DNA of 64,000 nt from the NCBI RefSeq assembly GCF_036227405.1, contig NZ_CP109473.1:186001-250000 (forward strand). The letters are read 5' to 3'. The translations under genes and the position numbers were made by a program. Of this stretch, positions 9,150-17,785 are shown piece after piece. This DNA comes from Streptomyces sp. NBC_01460 (GTDB lineage Bacteria > Actinomycetota > Actinomycetes > Streptomycetales > Streptomycetaceae). The first letter of the stretch is position 1. The number at the start of each line of letters is the position of its first letter. Below the pieces are notes generated by a model. It searched no databases. It worked only from the letters and a program-made list of their open reading frames with translations, and had not been told where the DNA came from.

Positions 9150-10553
9150 ATGAGTATGGACAGGACAGCCTGCCCCGGGCAACCGCCCGTGCCGCCCGGC
9201 GCGGGAGCACTCGCCCACTCCCGCGCCCTTCGGTTCTGGCTGGACCCGGCCAACCTCGCGGCCCTCCTCGACGAGGCGGGCCCGGTCGTCCGGACCAGAA
9301 CCGGCCCGGCGACGGCCTTCCAGGTCAACGACCCGGCACTGCTGCGCAAGGTAGGCAGTGATGAGGAAACCTTCCGGTTCTGGGGCCCGGACCCGAGCCT
9401 GCGCGACTTCGCCGAGAACGGGGTGGTAGGCCTCGAGGGAGCCGCCCACCGGAAGCGGCGCGCCGTGATGAGGCCCGCGTTCACCGCGTCCCGGCTCACC
9501 GCTCTCGGGCCCAGCGTCCAGGCCCGTACCCGGCGGCTTCTCGCTGACCTGCCCTCGGACCGACCGCTCGACATGCAAGTGGAGATGAGCCGGCTCGCCT
9601 GTGGCCTCCTCGTCAGCTGTGTCCTCAACAGCGAGCTCGCTCCCGACACCCTGTCCAAGATCGCGGCCGCCCGCTCCACACTGTCCAGCGGTATCTTCTG
9701 GCGCTACGCCCTCGCACCCTGGCCCTGGGTTCCCGTGCCCCGGCGCCGCGCCTGCCGCCGCGCGCTCGCCGAACTGGACGAGGCCGTCTACCAGATGCAA
9801 GCCCACCACCGGCCCGACCCGGACGGGAAGGACCTGATCTCCTTGCTCGAAGCTGCCGCTCCCGGGAACCCTCACGTGGTGCAGCGCGACGTTCGCGCTC
9901 TGCTGATCGCCGGCTTGGAGACCAGCGCCTCCACCCTCGCCTGGACCTGCTACGAACTAGGCCGCCACCCGCACTACCAGCAAGCGCTCCAGGACGAAGC
10001 CGACGCCGCGCCCGATACGAGCCGCCTCCAAGCACACCAGCTCCCGCTCGCGACCGCCTTCATCCAAGAAGTCACCCGCCTCCACGGCATCCCGTTCCTG
10101 GTCCGCCGCACCCGCCACCAGACCCGCCAGGGGGGTGTACGGATCCCAGCCGGAGCCGTGGTCACCCTGCCCCTGGGGGCCCTGCGCCGCGACAGGAACC
10201 GCTACCCCGACCCGGACGTGTTCGACCCGCAGCGCTGGCTCCCCCACGCCGAGCCGCCACCGGCCCCCGCCGCGCTGCTCGCCTACGGCCTGGGTCCTCG
10301 ATACTGTCCCGGCGCAGCCGCGGCCGATGTCATGCTGCCCGTCGCCCTGGCGACCCTGGCCAGCTCGCGCACGCTGCGCCCGGCGCGGCCGGGCCGCAAG
10401 ATCCGCGTGAGCCTGGAGCTCACGCCGACGCCCAAGGGCCTGACCATGTACGCCACACCATGCGAGCCTCGGCTCGCCGACACCAGGCCGGCGCCCGACA
10501 CGAACATCGTTTCCCGTTCCGGGGTAGCTTCCACCGAGAGTGGAATCGCGTGA
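9150..10553 (+). CDS. Cytochrome P450
   Basis: A haem monooxygenase of about 467 residues; substrate unknown. The I-helix oxygen-binding motif is LLIAGLETSAS, the ExxR motif of the K-helix is QEVTRLHG, and the haem-binding loop is YGLGPRYCPGA with the Cys ligand, a Tyr standing where Phe is usual. AAHRKRRAVMRPAFT is the C-helix region. The start is uncertain: ATG 9150 or 9156 keeps the P450-like part, while the frame upstream is ABC-F debris. No ferredoxin gene is adjacent, so electrons must come from elsewhere. Confidence 0.85.
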   Translation: MSMDRTACPGQPPVPPGAGALAHSRALRFWLDPANLAALLDEAGPVVRTRTGPATAFQVNDPALLRKVGSDEETFRFWGPDPSLRDFAENGVVGLEGAAHRKRRAVMRPAFTASRLTALGPSVQARTRRLLADLPSDRPLDMQVEMSRLACGLLVSCVLNSELAPDTLSKIAAARSTLSSGIFWRYALAPWPWVPVPRRRACRRALAELDEAVYQMQAHHRPDPDGKDLISLLEAAAPGNPHVVQRDVRALLIAGLETSASTLAWTCYELGRHPHYQQALQDEADAAPDTSRLQAHQLPLATAFIQEVTRLHGIPFLVRRTRHQTRQGGVRIPAGAVVTLPLGALRRDRNRYPDPDVFDPQRWLPHAEPPPAPAALLAYGLGPRYCPGAAAADVMLPVALATLASSRTLRPARPGRKIRVSLELTPTPKGLTMYATPCEPRLADTRPAPDTNIVSRSGVASTESGIA

Positions 10554-11046
10554 CCCAAGCCCTCCTGCGCCCCGCCGCTTGTGTCTGTGTCAGTGGGGCT
10601 GCCGAGGACAGCCGATGGGCTTCAGCGGCGCGGGTGCTTGGTGCCTGGCGGCAGGTCGTGCTGCCGGGACAGTTGGCTGTCACGTGGTGACCAAGTGACT
10701 GCTGCCGTCCCATCGACATGAGGTTGACCGGCTGCCACAGAGGCGGCTGCTCATACTTGCTGACGGGACTCGCGGAACATCCGAGCTGCTTCCGCGGTAC
10801 GCAGGTGCCTCCCAAACCGCTTCAAACCGCTGCTCTATCTCAGGTCCTGGCTCAACTCCTTTGATCAGCATGCAAGGTCGCACACATGGGTGACGCGTGC
10901 CGCCTCGGTGCAGGCGACTGCAGCGTTGAGGGCTCCGAGGGCATAGGGTCCTTTAACTGACCGGCCCTGTATGCAGTCGGCGAGACTGGAGTGCTCTGCG
11001 GTGCCGGTGCCCGTCCTCTGTGTCGAGACCGCTTGTGAGGGACGCT
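10554..11046. other. Intergenic stretch, no gene recognised
   Basis: Nothing protein-like could be assigned on either strand. The last bases (GTGAGGGACGCT) are the ribosome site of the next gene. Confidence 0.4.
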
Positions 11047-11880
11047 ATGTCTGGTGCGCCGTCCGGTAGGCCCGCTCCCCCGTATGTGGATGCGACGAAG
11101 CCAAGTATCGCCAGGGTGTACGACGGCTTCCTCAACGGTTCCGACAACTATGAGGTGGATCGCGAGGTTGTCCGCAGTGTGCTGAAGACGGCTCCCGAGG
11201 CTGCGGATCTGGCAGTAGAAAACCGTCGCTTTCTGATCCGCGCCTGCACGTACTTGGCCGAGCAAGCAGGGATCACACAATTCCTGGACTGCGGATCCGG
11301 CCTTCCGACAGCGGAGAACACCCATACCGTGGTGCAGAGGATCGCTCCGGACTCACGGGTCGTCTACGTGGACAATGACCCGCTGGTGCTCGCCCACAGC
11401 CGAGCTTTGCTTGAGCAGGTCAAAGGTGCCGCGATCGTCTCTGAAGACATCTTCGATCCCGAGGCGTTGCTGCAGAACGACACTGTGCGGTCTCAGCTGG
11501 ACTGGGACGCGCCCATCGCCTTGCTGCACATGGGCACCCTGCACCACTACAACGGCGAACACGCGCGGACTCGCCAGGACATCATGCGCTCCTACATCGA
11601 CGCTCTACCCCTTGGCTCCTACGTGGCGATCAGCCATTTCCTGGACCCGGAAGACGAGTACAGCGCGACTGCCCGAAGGATGGAGGAGGTATTCCTGCAC
11701 AGCATGATGGGCAGCGGCACCTTCTCCACCACGGCTGAACTCGAAAGGCTGTTCAACGGCTTGAAGCTGATCGCACCAGGCCTGGTGCGATGCGTCGACT
11801 GGCGTCCCGAGGGCCCGCACATCAAGTCGCTCAACGTAGCGCAGCGGTGCATCGCTGGTGGCGTTGCCCTCAAGCAATAG
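11047..11880 (+). CDS. DUF574-type SAM-dependent methyltransferase
   Basis: A 277-residue protein of the actinomycete DUF574 (PF04672) methyltransferase family, abundant in Streptomyces and of unknown substrate. Typical features are the entry motif PSIARVYDGFLNGSDNYEVD, motif I in ITQFLDCGSGLPTAENTH, RVVYVDNDPLVLAHSRALL with an acidic residue for SAM, and the ALLHMGTLHHY region. ATG 11047 is preferred to GTG 11020 because AGGGAC lies at good distance. A hairpin downstream separates it from a converging gene. Confidence 0.9.
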   Translation: MSGAPSGRPAPPYVDATKPSIARVYDGFLNGSDNYEVDREVVRSVLKTAPEAADLAVENRRFLIRACTYLAEQAGITQFLDCGSGLPTAENTHTVVQRIAPDSRVVYVDNDPLVLAHSRALLEQVKGAAIVSEDIFDPEALLQNDTVRSQLDWDAPIALLHMGTLHHYNGEHARTRQDIMRSYIDALPLGSYVAISHFLDPEDEYSATARRMEEVFLHSMMGSGTFSTTAELERLFNGLKLIAPGLVRCVDWRPEGPHIKSLNVAQRCIAGGVALKQ

Positions 11881-12000
11881 GCTATAGCCGGGTCGCTGCA
11901 CCATCGCCTTCGCTTCGTACGATCGCTGGCTGGACCCTCCGCCTTCCCGAGGCTCCTACCGAGGCGGAACAGCTCCGCCTTCAAGGTCGGCTTGGTCCCA

Positions 12001-12026
12001 GCAGAGCAGGGCCGGATCTGCTCTGC
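12001..12026. terminator. Hairpin between converging genes
   Basis: GCAGAGCAG and CTGCTCTGC pair perfectly over nine bases around an eight-base loop. It lies between the methyltransferase stop (11880) and the end of the minus-strand gene (12083), as a shared terminator would. Confidence 0.6.
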
Positions 12027-12082
12027 GGCCGGGGCGGATAGGCGAACCGAGTACAGCTGCTGTCCGGTCACCGGCGGCGCCG

Positions 12083-12383
12083 TCACCTTTCCCGGAGCTC
12101 GGGCACGTCGATGAACTCGCTGTCGTCGTAGCCGGAAGCGACGTACGCGTCGACCGCAGGGACGGAGGCGAGGCGGCGCATCCAGTCCTGGATGGGCCGC
12201 GTACAGCCCGGCCAGGGAGAACGTCCGCCGCGATTCCTCGAGGGCTGCAGCCCATTTCCGCTCAAATGCTGGCACCCACTGCGTGGAGCGGCGGTCGGCG
12301 CGCAGCTGGGCGAGCAGTTCGGCCTGAGCTCCTGGGGTGGCGGCGTAGGGCGTCACGGGGGTGTGGTCAGGCTGCGCGCTCAT
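12083..12383 (-). pseudogene. Short DUF6247-like protein, frameshifted
   Basis: The N-terminal frame from ATG 12383 (AELLAQLRADRRSTQWVPAF, then EESRRTFSLAGLYA) passes to a second frame near 12195, reading IQDWMRRLASVPAVDAYVAS and GYDDSEFIDVPELRER up to the stop at 12083. Together they make a protein of about 100 residues. It resembles small antitoxin-like Streptomyces proteins such as DUF6247, but the family name is tentative. One indel explains the break. Confidence 0.55.
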
Positions 12384-12596
12384 CGGCTTGTCCCAACCGG
12401 GAGGTTGATGCCTCTACGGTACGTGCGCCGGGAGTCCGTGGATGGGGGCATGGAACATTGCGGCCGCTGTTGAGACGGCGCCGGGCAGGTGACGCTCCGG
12501 GAGCGGGCCAGCTCTCCCCCGGATGCCGGGCACAAGCTTCCACCCCTTCATTGAACGTGTTCAGTAAGGGGCCTACGATGGCGGTCGAGGGCCCGC

Positions 12597-13211
12597 ATGC
12601 CTCGTAGTGCGGCTTACGCGGGCCGATCAGGGGGCGAGACGGTGCAACTGTTAGGCAGACGCGTGGCCGAGCGGGTGGGGGCGGCACCTTGGTCGGTCTC
12701 GATCGCCGTGCTGTGCGTGGTCACTACCGCAATGACAGTGGCGGCGGCCGAATGGCTTGTCAGCGCCTCCGACGGCGTGCTCCCGTTCCTCCTCTTCATA
12801 CTGGTGATCGGGCCGCCCGTGCTGGTGGCTGCGAGCGCGCTGCTGACCACCGTGTACGTCCTGCCGGCTGTGGTTCTGGGGCATTGGTTCGGGCGGCGCG
12901 CAGGGCACGGGAGAAGGTGGTGGTGGGTGGCGGTCAGCACAGCGCTGGGGCTTCTGCCCGCGGTCGGCCTGCTCACCGTGGTCCGGTTGCTGCAGGGCGG
13001 GGTCCATGAGTGGCGGCAGCTCGCCATGGATGGGTTGCTGTTCGCGGGTGTGCTTTGGACCATTTCGGCGCCGGCTTCCCTTGCCGTCCACATGACCGTG
13101 CTGCGTGAAGACGCAGGACGGCCGGTCCGACCAGTTGTGGACATTCTTCTGTGGGGGACCCTCTTGTTGGCCATCGAAGTCACCGTGTTGTTGGCATTGT
13201 CTACGCCTTGA
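12597..13211 (+). CDS. Multi-pass membrane protein of unknown function
   Basis: A protein of about 204 residues with five predicted membrane helices: VSIAVLCVVTTAMTVAA, LLFILVIGPPVLVAASALL, a third around VYVLPAVVLG, VSTALGLLPAVGLLTVV and a last one, ILLWGTLLLAIEVTVLLAL. A basic loop (RRAGHGRRWWW) lies between helices 3 and 4. No family was recognised. The ATG at 12597 has GAGGG five bases upstream; GTG 12642 is an alternative start. No operon partner is visible. Confidence 0.7.
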   Translation: MPRSAAYAGRSGGETVQLLGRRVAERVGAAPWSVSIAVLCVVTTAMTVAAAEWLVSASDGVLPFLLFILVIGPPVLVAASALLTTVYVLPAVVLGHWFGRRAGHGRRWWWVAVSTALGLLPAVGLLTVVRLLQGGVHEWRQLAMDGLLFAGVLWTISAPASLAVHMTVLREDAGRPVRPVVDILLWGTLLLAIEVTVLLALSTP

Positions 13212-13589
13212 CCTCAGCGGGTCTCCGAGATCTGCACCCAGCCGCGATCCGCGGATGGCTCTGTGCGGGATAGAGCGCACGGCTCAGAGACCTGTGGTGG
13301 CGAGGGTTGGTAAGTACGCGCTCGTCGACAGCCCTACCCGAGCGCTTCTTACAGCCCGCGGGCACCGACCGGTCGAAGAACGGCTTCGCGAAGGGCTCTT
13401 CGCGGCTCGTCCGAGGTCTCCCTCTTCGATCCCGCCGAGTACGACGCCGCCGTCGTCGAAGTCCCGGACAACCTGGTCGACATCCCCGCCGGCGGCGAAG
13501 CCCACCAGGCGTGGGCCGACCGGTGGGCCCTGTTCGTGGCTGGGGAGATCGAGCGCCGGACTGTGCGCGCATGAGACCTCTTGCCGATG
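13212..13589. other. Decayed stretch
   Basis: A plus-strand frame from about 13408 to the stop at 13572 reads LFDPAEYDAAVVEVPDNLVD and HQAWADRWALFVAGEIERR. It is protein-like but has no start in frame and no recognised family. It is probably the tail of a broken gene. Confidence 0.35.
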
Positions 13590-14028
13590 GAGCGTTCCAC
13601 CCTTGCGAAGATTCGACTGCGTGCTCATCAGCGTGAGGCCGTGGATGCGGTCCTGCGCGCCCTGGAGCTGCCGCCCGGTGCGAGGATCCCTGCCCGCGGC
13701 TTGCGTACCCAGGTCATCACTGCGACCGGGTCGGGCAAGGCCTATGTCGCCGCCCGGTGTGCGGATGAGCTCGAGGCCGACCGCCTGCTCATCCTCGTCC
13801 CGTCCCTGGATCTGCTCACCCAGACCGAGCAGGCCTGGCGGGACAGCGGCCGCACCGGCCCCGTCATCGGGTCTCCTCCCTGCGCGGTGAGGAGGCGTCC
13901 TTCCCGAACACCACGGACTCCGGCGAGCTCGTGGAGTGGGCCCGCAATCGCGACCAGGTGACGGTCTTCGGCGACCTACGCCTCCCTCGGCCTCGGCACC
14001 CTGCGCGCCGCCCAGGCGGGCTTGGCCC
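13590..14028 (+). pseudogene. DEAD/DEAH helicase, N-terminal remnant
   Basis: The segment matches the start of the large Streptomyces helicases with a helicase-associated domain: LRAHQREAVDAVLRALELPP, QVITATGSGKAYVAARCADE (motif I with Lys; Ala replaces Thr) and LILVPSLDLLTQTEQAW (motif Ia). Two further frames carry SSLRGEEASFPNTTDSGELV and TYASLGLGTLRAAQAGL. Motif II (DEAH) and everything beyond are missing. At least two frame changes and a truncation at about 14028 make it a relic. Confidence 0.75.
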
Positions 14029-14101
14029 GCACGATCGGCGCACCGCTGACGAGGAGTGCACAGACCAGCGCCACAAGCACGATCACAGTTCGCGACCCCA
14101 T
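13976..14101 (-). pseudogene. Signal-peptide end of a lost secreted protein
   Basis: ATG 14101 follows GAGGTGAAG and encodes MGSRTVIVLVALVCALLVSG followed by APIVRA. That is a positively charged start and a hydrophobic core with a plausible cleavage site. The frame then runs only to 13976, antisense to helicase debris. The likely reading is that a deletion or insertion at about 14028 removed the mature part of a secreted protein. Confidence 0.4.
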
Positions 14102-14253
14102 CTTCACCTCGCAGGAGCGAAACGAGTTCGACTGTTGCTTACCGAACGGTGATTGTTGGGCAGTCAGGTAACCATCCAGGCGCGGCATGCTCGTGCTGTC
14201 GCCGTGAACCGGTGGCGAACAGTCGAGTGCCGGGAATCCGGAGGGGGACGCTC

Positions 14254-15222
14254 ATGCAGGAGGGTTCGAGGGACGAGCGGGTCGGCGACGGGACCGGTCG
14301 GCTTCGTGAAGCCGCCGAGGCAGGGGACGCCGAGGCGATGTTCCGGTACGGCCTCTACGTCGGTACGCACGACGACCAGGCGGGCGGTGAACGATGGCTG
14401 CGTCTGGCGGCCGAGATGAGGCACCCCGATGCGACCGCAACGCTCGGGGTGCTGCTGCATAAGTGGGGGCGGCACGTCGAGGCCGAGGGTCTGCTGCGTG
14501 AGGCCGCCGGTGGCGGGCACGTGCGCGCGATGGAGATGGTCGGGTATCTCCTGAGGCTGCGTGGCGAGCACACCGAGTCCGTTCGCTGGTACCGGCGTTC
14601 GGCAGAGGGAGGAAACCCTCACGCGATGGCCGTCCTCGGCGAACTGAGTCAGAAGCAGGGCGCCGAGCCCGAGGCCGAGAACTGGTTCCGCCGGGCCGCC
14701 GAGGCGGGTCTCGCCGACGCGGCTTACGCCCTTGGGGAGTTGCTGTACCGCCGGGGTGACGTCGACGAGTCTGCACGGTGGGCCCGGCGGGCGGCGGACG
14801 GGGGTTCCACCGCCGCGATGAACGCCCTGGGCGCTCTGTCGCTGGAACAGGGCGACCGGGAGGCGGCGAAGTCCTGGTATCGCAAGTCGGCCAGGGCCGG
14901 CGACGACGAGGGCGCCCGTCGGCTCGCGGAATTGCTCAGCCGCGCTGAGCTGGCCGCCGAACTCGACGCATGGATGACCGAGCGCGCCCTGAAGGGGGAC
15001 GTCAACGCGATGCTCGCGCTGGGGCGTTCCAGAGAGCGGGAGGGTGATCTGCAAGCGGCGCAGGGGTGGTATGAGAAGGCCGCCGGGACCGGGCACCTCG
15101 GTGCGATGGCCCGGCTGGCGAATCTCTTGGAGCGGCAGGGGCACTCCCGTCAGGCGCAGGCGTGGTCCCGAAGGGCCGCGGAGGCGGCGCCGCAGCCGCC
15201 GGACGAGGGCCACGGTCGGTAG
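14254..15222 (+). CDS. Sel1-like tetratricopeptide repeat protein
   Basis: A 322-residue protein built of about eight Sel1-type 36-residue repeats. Examples are AEGLLREAAGGGHVRAMEMV, SVRWYRRSAEGGNPHAMAVL, AENWFRRAAEAGLADAAYAL, AKSWYRKSARAGDDEGARRL and AQGWYEKAAGTGHLGAMARL. There is no signal peptide or membrane helix, so it is probably a cytoplasmic adaptor. ATG 14254 follows GGAGGGGGA. It stands alone between helicase and integrase remnants; its partner is unknown. Confidence 0.88.
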   Translation: MQEGSRDERVGDGTGRLREAAEAGDAEAMFRYGLYVGTHDDQAGGERWLRLAAEMRHPDATATLGVLLHKWGRHVEAEGLLREAAGGGHVRAMEMVGYLLRLRGEHTESVRWYRRSAEGGNPHAMAVLGELSQKQGAEPEAENWFRRAAEAGLADAAYALGELLYRRGDVDESARWARRAADGGSTAAMNALGALSLEQGDREAAKSWYRKSARAGDDEGARRLAELLSRAELAAELDAWMTERALKGDVNAMLALGRSREREGDLQAAQGWYEKAAGTGHLGAMARLANLLERQGHSRQAQAWSRRAAEAAPQPPDEGHGR

Positions 15223-15267
15223 ACGTTCGTGGACTGATCTCCCGGGCCGCGGCCTGTGCACCGCCGC

Positions 15268-15527
15268 GCGGGCGGACGAGATGGACGCCGACACCGTCAT
15301 CCGTGAACCGTCCATCGCCCGCGAGGGTCGGCTGGTGGCAGCGCCAGGGCTGGATCGAAGACGATCCCACGATCGGCATCGAGCGGCGGCCGGCACCGCC
15401 CGACCGCACCAGGGCTCTCGCGGAGAACCAGATCGCCGCCCTGTGGCCGCTCGACGTCGCCCTGTGCGGCGTCAGCCGGACCCGCATGGGCCGGCGGCGG
15501 GCGGCCAGGTTGATCGGCGCCTCTTGA
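15268..15527 (+). pseudogene. Tyrosine-type integrase, internal fragment
   Basis: Two frames hold pieces of a Streptomyces site-specific recombinase: DEMDADTVIREPSIAR (core-binding domain) in one frame, and WWQRQGWIEDDPTIGIERR with APPDRTRALAENQIAALW in the next. The catalytic domain (R-H-R-Y) is missing. It lies tail to tail with a small HTH gene of the type often found beside such integrases, which supports it being a mobile-element relic. Confidence 0.65.
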
Positions 15528-15535
15528 CCGGCTGC

Positions 15536-15788
15536 TCAGCGGGCCGGGAGGTTCTGGGCCGAGGTGACGATCAGGTCGGTGTGCGTGCGGTCGAGGAGGT
15601 GGCAGAGCGTCGCCAGCACCGGCAGGGACAGCCGTTCAGGAGTGCCGGAGACCAGGCGGTGGACCTGGGAGGAGGACAGTGTGATGCCGCATTCGGTCAG
15701 GTACGGCATGAACTCGGCGACGGAGAACATGCCGCAGGCGGCCATCAGGTCGCGCAGGCGCCATCCGGTAGCTGATCTGGCGTGGCAT
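15536..15788 (-). pseudogene. XRE/Cro-type HTH protein, frameshifted near its start
   Basis: From 15788 the minus strand reads MPRQISYR, then one extra base, then WRLRDLMAACGMFSVAEFM, the helix-turn-helix SSSQVHRLVSGTPERLSLPV, and LCHLLDRTHTDLIV. The rebuilt protein of about 84 residues matches the small Cro-like regulators paired with integrases in Streptomyces elements. An ATG at 15745 would give a 69-residue protein without the first helix. The single-base gain near 15765 probably inactivates it. Confidence 0.7.
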
Positions 15789-16111
15789 CAGGAGTGCCTT
15801 CCTGGCCGCAGAGAGGCCTCGACGGTCGCGTCCAGGACAAGTCGCAGGGAGCGGGCTCGGAAGTCGGAGGAGAGGCAGGTGTGGATCGCGGTGGTGGGGG
15901 CGTGATGCGCTGACCGTTTCAGCTCGCCGCTCCTACCGACGGGCGAGCTCACCGGGACGCGCTCAACCTGGGGCGATGCGTCGCAGTCGTGTCAGGGATG
16001 GCCCGCTACCTTCTCGGATGTCAGGCCGCAGGCAGGCACCCTGAGCCTCGCGGCCGCCCGGCGTCAGGGCATGCCCTCACCGTGACGCCCCCGGCTGCAC
16101 ACTGCGGACGC
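15789..16111. other. Intergenic stretch
   Basis: No gene is supported. A minus-strand piece at about 15800-15910 (TAIHTCLSSDFRARSLRLVL) looks weakly protein-like and ends just before the HTH gene, so it may be further debris of the same element. Confidence 0.3.
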
Positions 16112-17137
16112 CTACGTCATCAACTCGATGTGCGGATGCTCGGGCTCCGCCGGGCAGACGAACAGGTGCTGCCGGTAGCCGCTGCCTATCTGGACACCGG
16201 TCGCGTTGTAGCCGCGGTGGCCGGGGTACGGTCCAGCACCTGGGTGGGGGTGCGGAGACCAACTGTTCCCGGCGTCGTCCCCTTCCTCGAACGTGGCGAC
16301 GGTCATCAGGACCTCCATGCCGGTGCCGCACGCGGAGCAGGGCCGCGGGCTGGGGTCGGTGGAGTTCCAAGCGGGCCAGCCGCCGACCTTCCAGCCGGGT
16401 GCGTTGGACAGCGCACAGTCGTAGTACGTGTCCGGGTCCATGTCTTCCTCTGCTGCCTGCGGCACAGTCCACTGCTTGAGCTGCTCCCGCAGTTCTTCGC
16501 TCAGGTCCAGATGGTCGGGGTACTCGGTGATCTGCTCCGGTTCGAGCACGCACGGTTCCGGTAGATAACCGTCGAACTCCACTGCAGGCGGCTCAGGGGG
16601 CGTGTCAAGAATGTCTGTGACGGAGGCTGCCGAACGCCAGAAGAGCAGGGTCCTGGGCATGATCGGATGATCGAAGGGGCACCACAGAACCTGCAGCAGG
16701 TCCTTGCCCTCCGGCGGACTCAGATCGGGCACATCCCGCACGTACAGCTGCGCGACAGGCAGCATCGCCATGGGGCCGTCGTACGCCTGGACCGTCAGCC
16801 TCACCGGATACGTCCGAGGGGGTCGGATCCGCTCAAGAGTCTCCCGTTCCTCCGGAGTCAGGTCCCGGCCGTGCGAGGCGGCGAAGATCCGTCGTTCCAG
16901 CCGCAGATCCGCCGGGGACCGGGCTGGGCTGCTGCCATGCACCACATGCGGGTCCTCGCAGTGCGGCCACGGCTCCTCAGCGGGCCACAGCAGCGGCCCG
17001 CCGATCGAGCTGTCGTGCCACGTCGGCGCCCCAGGCCGGGGATGGAGGCGGGTCGCCGTGCGGGCCAGCGGCACCAGTTGGGGAAAGACCGCGGCAACGT
17101 CGATCGGCCGTGGCGGAGTGACAGGAGTGACGTTCAT
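16112..17137 (-). CDS. DUF1963-like protein
   Basis: A 341-residue cytoplasmic protein resembling the YwqG/DUF1963 group. It has SIGGPLLWPAEEPWPHC near the N terminus, DLLQVLWCPFDHP in the middle, and KVGGWPAWNSTDPSPRPC, CSACGTGMEVLMTVATF and HLFVCPAEPEHPHIELM at the end. The Cys pairs suggest a metal site. The function of the family is unknown. The start is ATG 17137, with no strong ribosome site. The broken acetyltransferase upstream on the same strand overlaps it by a few bases. Confidence 0.78.
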   Translation of the reverse strand: MNVTPVTPPRPIDVAAVFPQLVPLARTATRLHPRPGAPTWHDSSIGGPLLWPAEEPWPHCEDPHVVHGSSPARSPADLRLERRIFAASHGRDLTPEERETLERIRPPRTYPVRLTVQAYDGPMAMLPVAQLYVRDVPDLSPPEGKDLLQVLWCPFDHPIMPRTLLFWRSAASVTDILDTPPEPPAVEFDGYLPEPCVLEPEQITEYPDHLDLSEELREQLKQWTVPQAAEEDMDPDTYYDCALSNAPGWKVGGWPAWNSTDPSPRPCSACGTGMEVLMTVATFEEGDDAGNSWSPHPHPGAGPYPGHRGYNATGVQIGSGYRQHLFVCPAEPEHPHIELMT

Positions 17138-17476
17138 GGCCGCAATCTTGCCAATCGCTTCTGACAACGGCCCTTGACCACGTGCCCGCGGCCTTCGCGC
17201 CAGGCGGTGCACTTTCGGGCGTGCAGCCGCTTCACCATCACCGCGTACACCGGTGAGTCGGCGAACGGCTGCTGTTCGCCCGCCTTCTCGTAGCCCCACG
17301 TCTCGTAGAGTGCATGGACCTTCGGGTGAGTCACGTCGACCAGGAGCACCGCGAGGTCCTCGCCCCGCTCCGTCAGCAGGGCCTCGTGCAGACGGTCCGA
17401 GACGCCCTGCTTCCGCCACTGCGGGCGCACCATGACCTCGGAGACCGCGTACGTCGCGGTGCCTTCGCCATTCGGC
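17134..17476 (-). pseudogene. GNAT acetyltransferase, C-terminal remnant
   Basis: The frame reads TYAVSEVMVRPQWRKQGVSD followed by RLHEALLTERGEDLAVLLVD and VHALYETWGYEKAGEQQPF. This is the acetyl-CoA binding loop (Q-x-x-x-G-V) and last strand of a GNAT protein. A TAG stop precedes it at about 17477 and no N-terminal domain is found upstream. The gene has lost its first half. Confidence 0.7.
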
Positions 17477-17785
17477 TAGAACGCATCCCCGACGCGATCC
17501 CCGATTCGGCCATAGCGTCGGCTGTCTCACCGCAGTCGACACCATTCCAGGGACCATGACACCGGAACCACTCGCAGAATCCGTCTTCGACACCCACGTC
17601 CTTCTGCGCGAGGGCGACAACCTGATTGTGCCGAGGCCGGTCGCTGGTCCTCCCCAGTCGCCCTGTGCTGGGCCAACGAAGCTCGACCGACGGAGTGGTG
17701 GGCGTCGGGATGGACAGTGGGGCAGCTTGCGGGGGCCCCGAAATATTCGCTGCGGCACCGGCCCGCCGGCTTCTACGCTCATCAG

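Noticed and set aside
12649..12680. tRNA-like string (GTGGCCGAGCGGG)
   Set aside because: No cloverleaf could be completed, and it lies inside the coding frame of the membrane protein.
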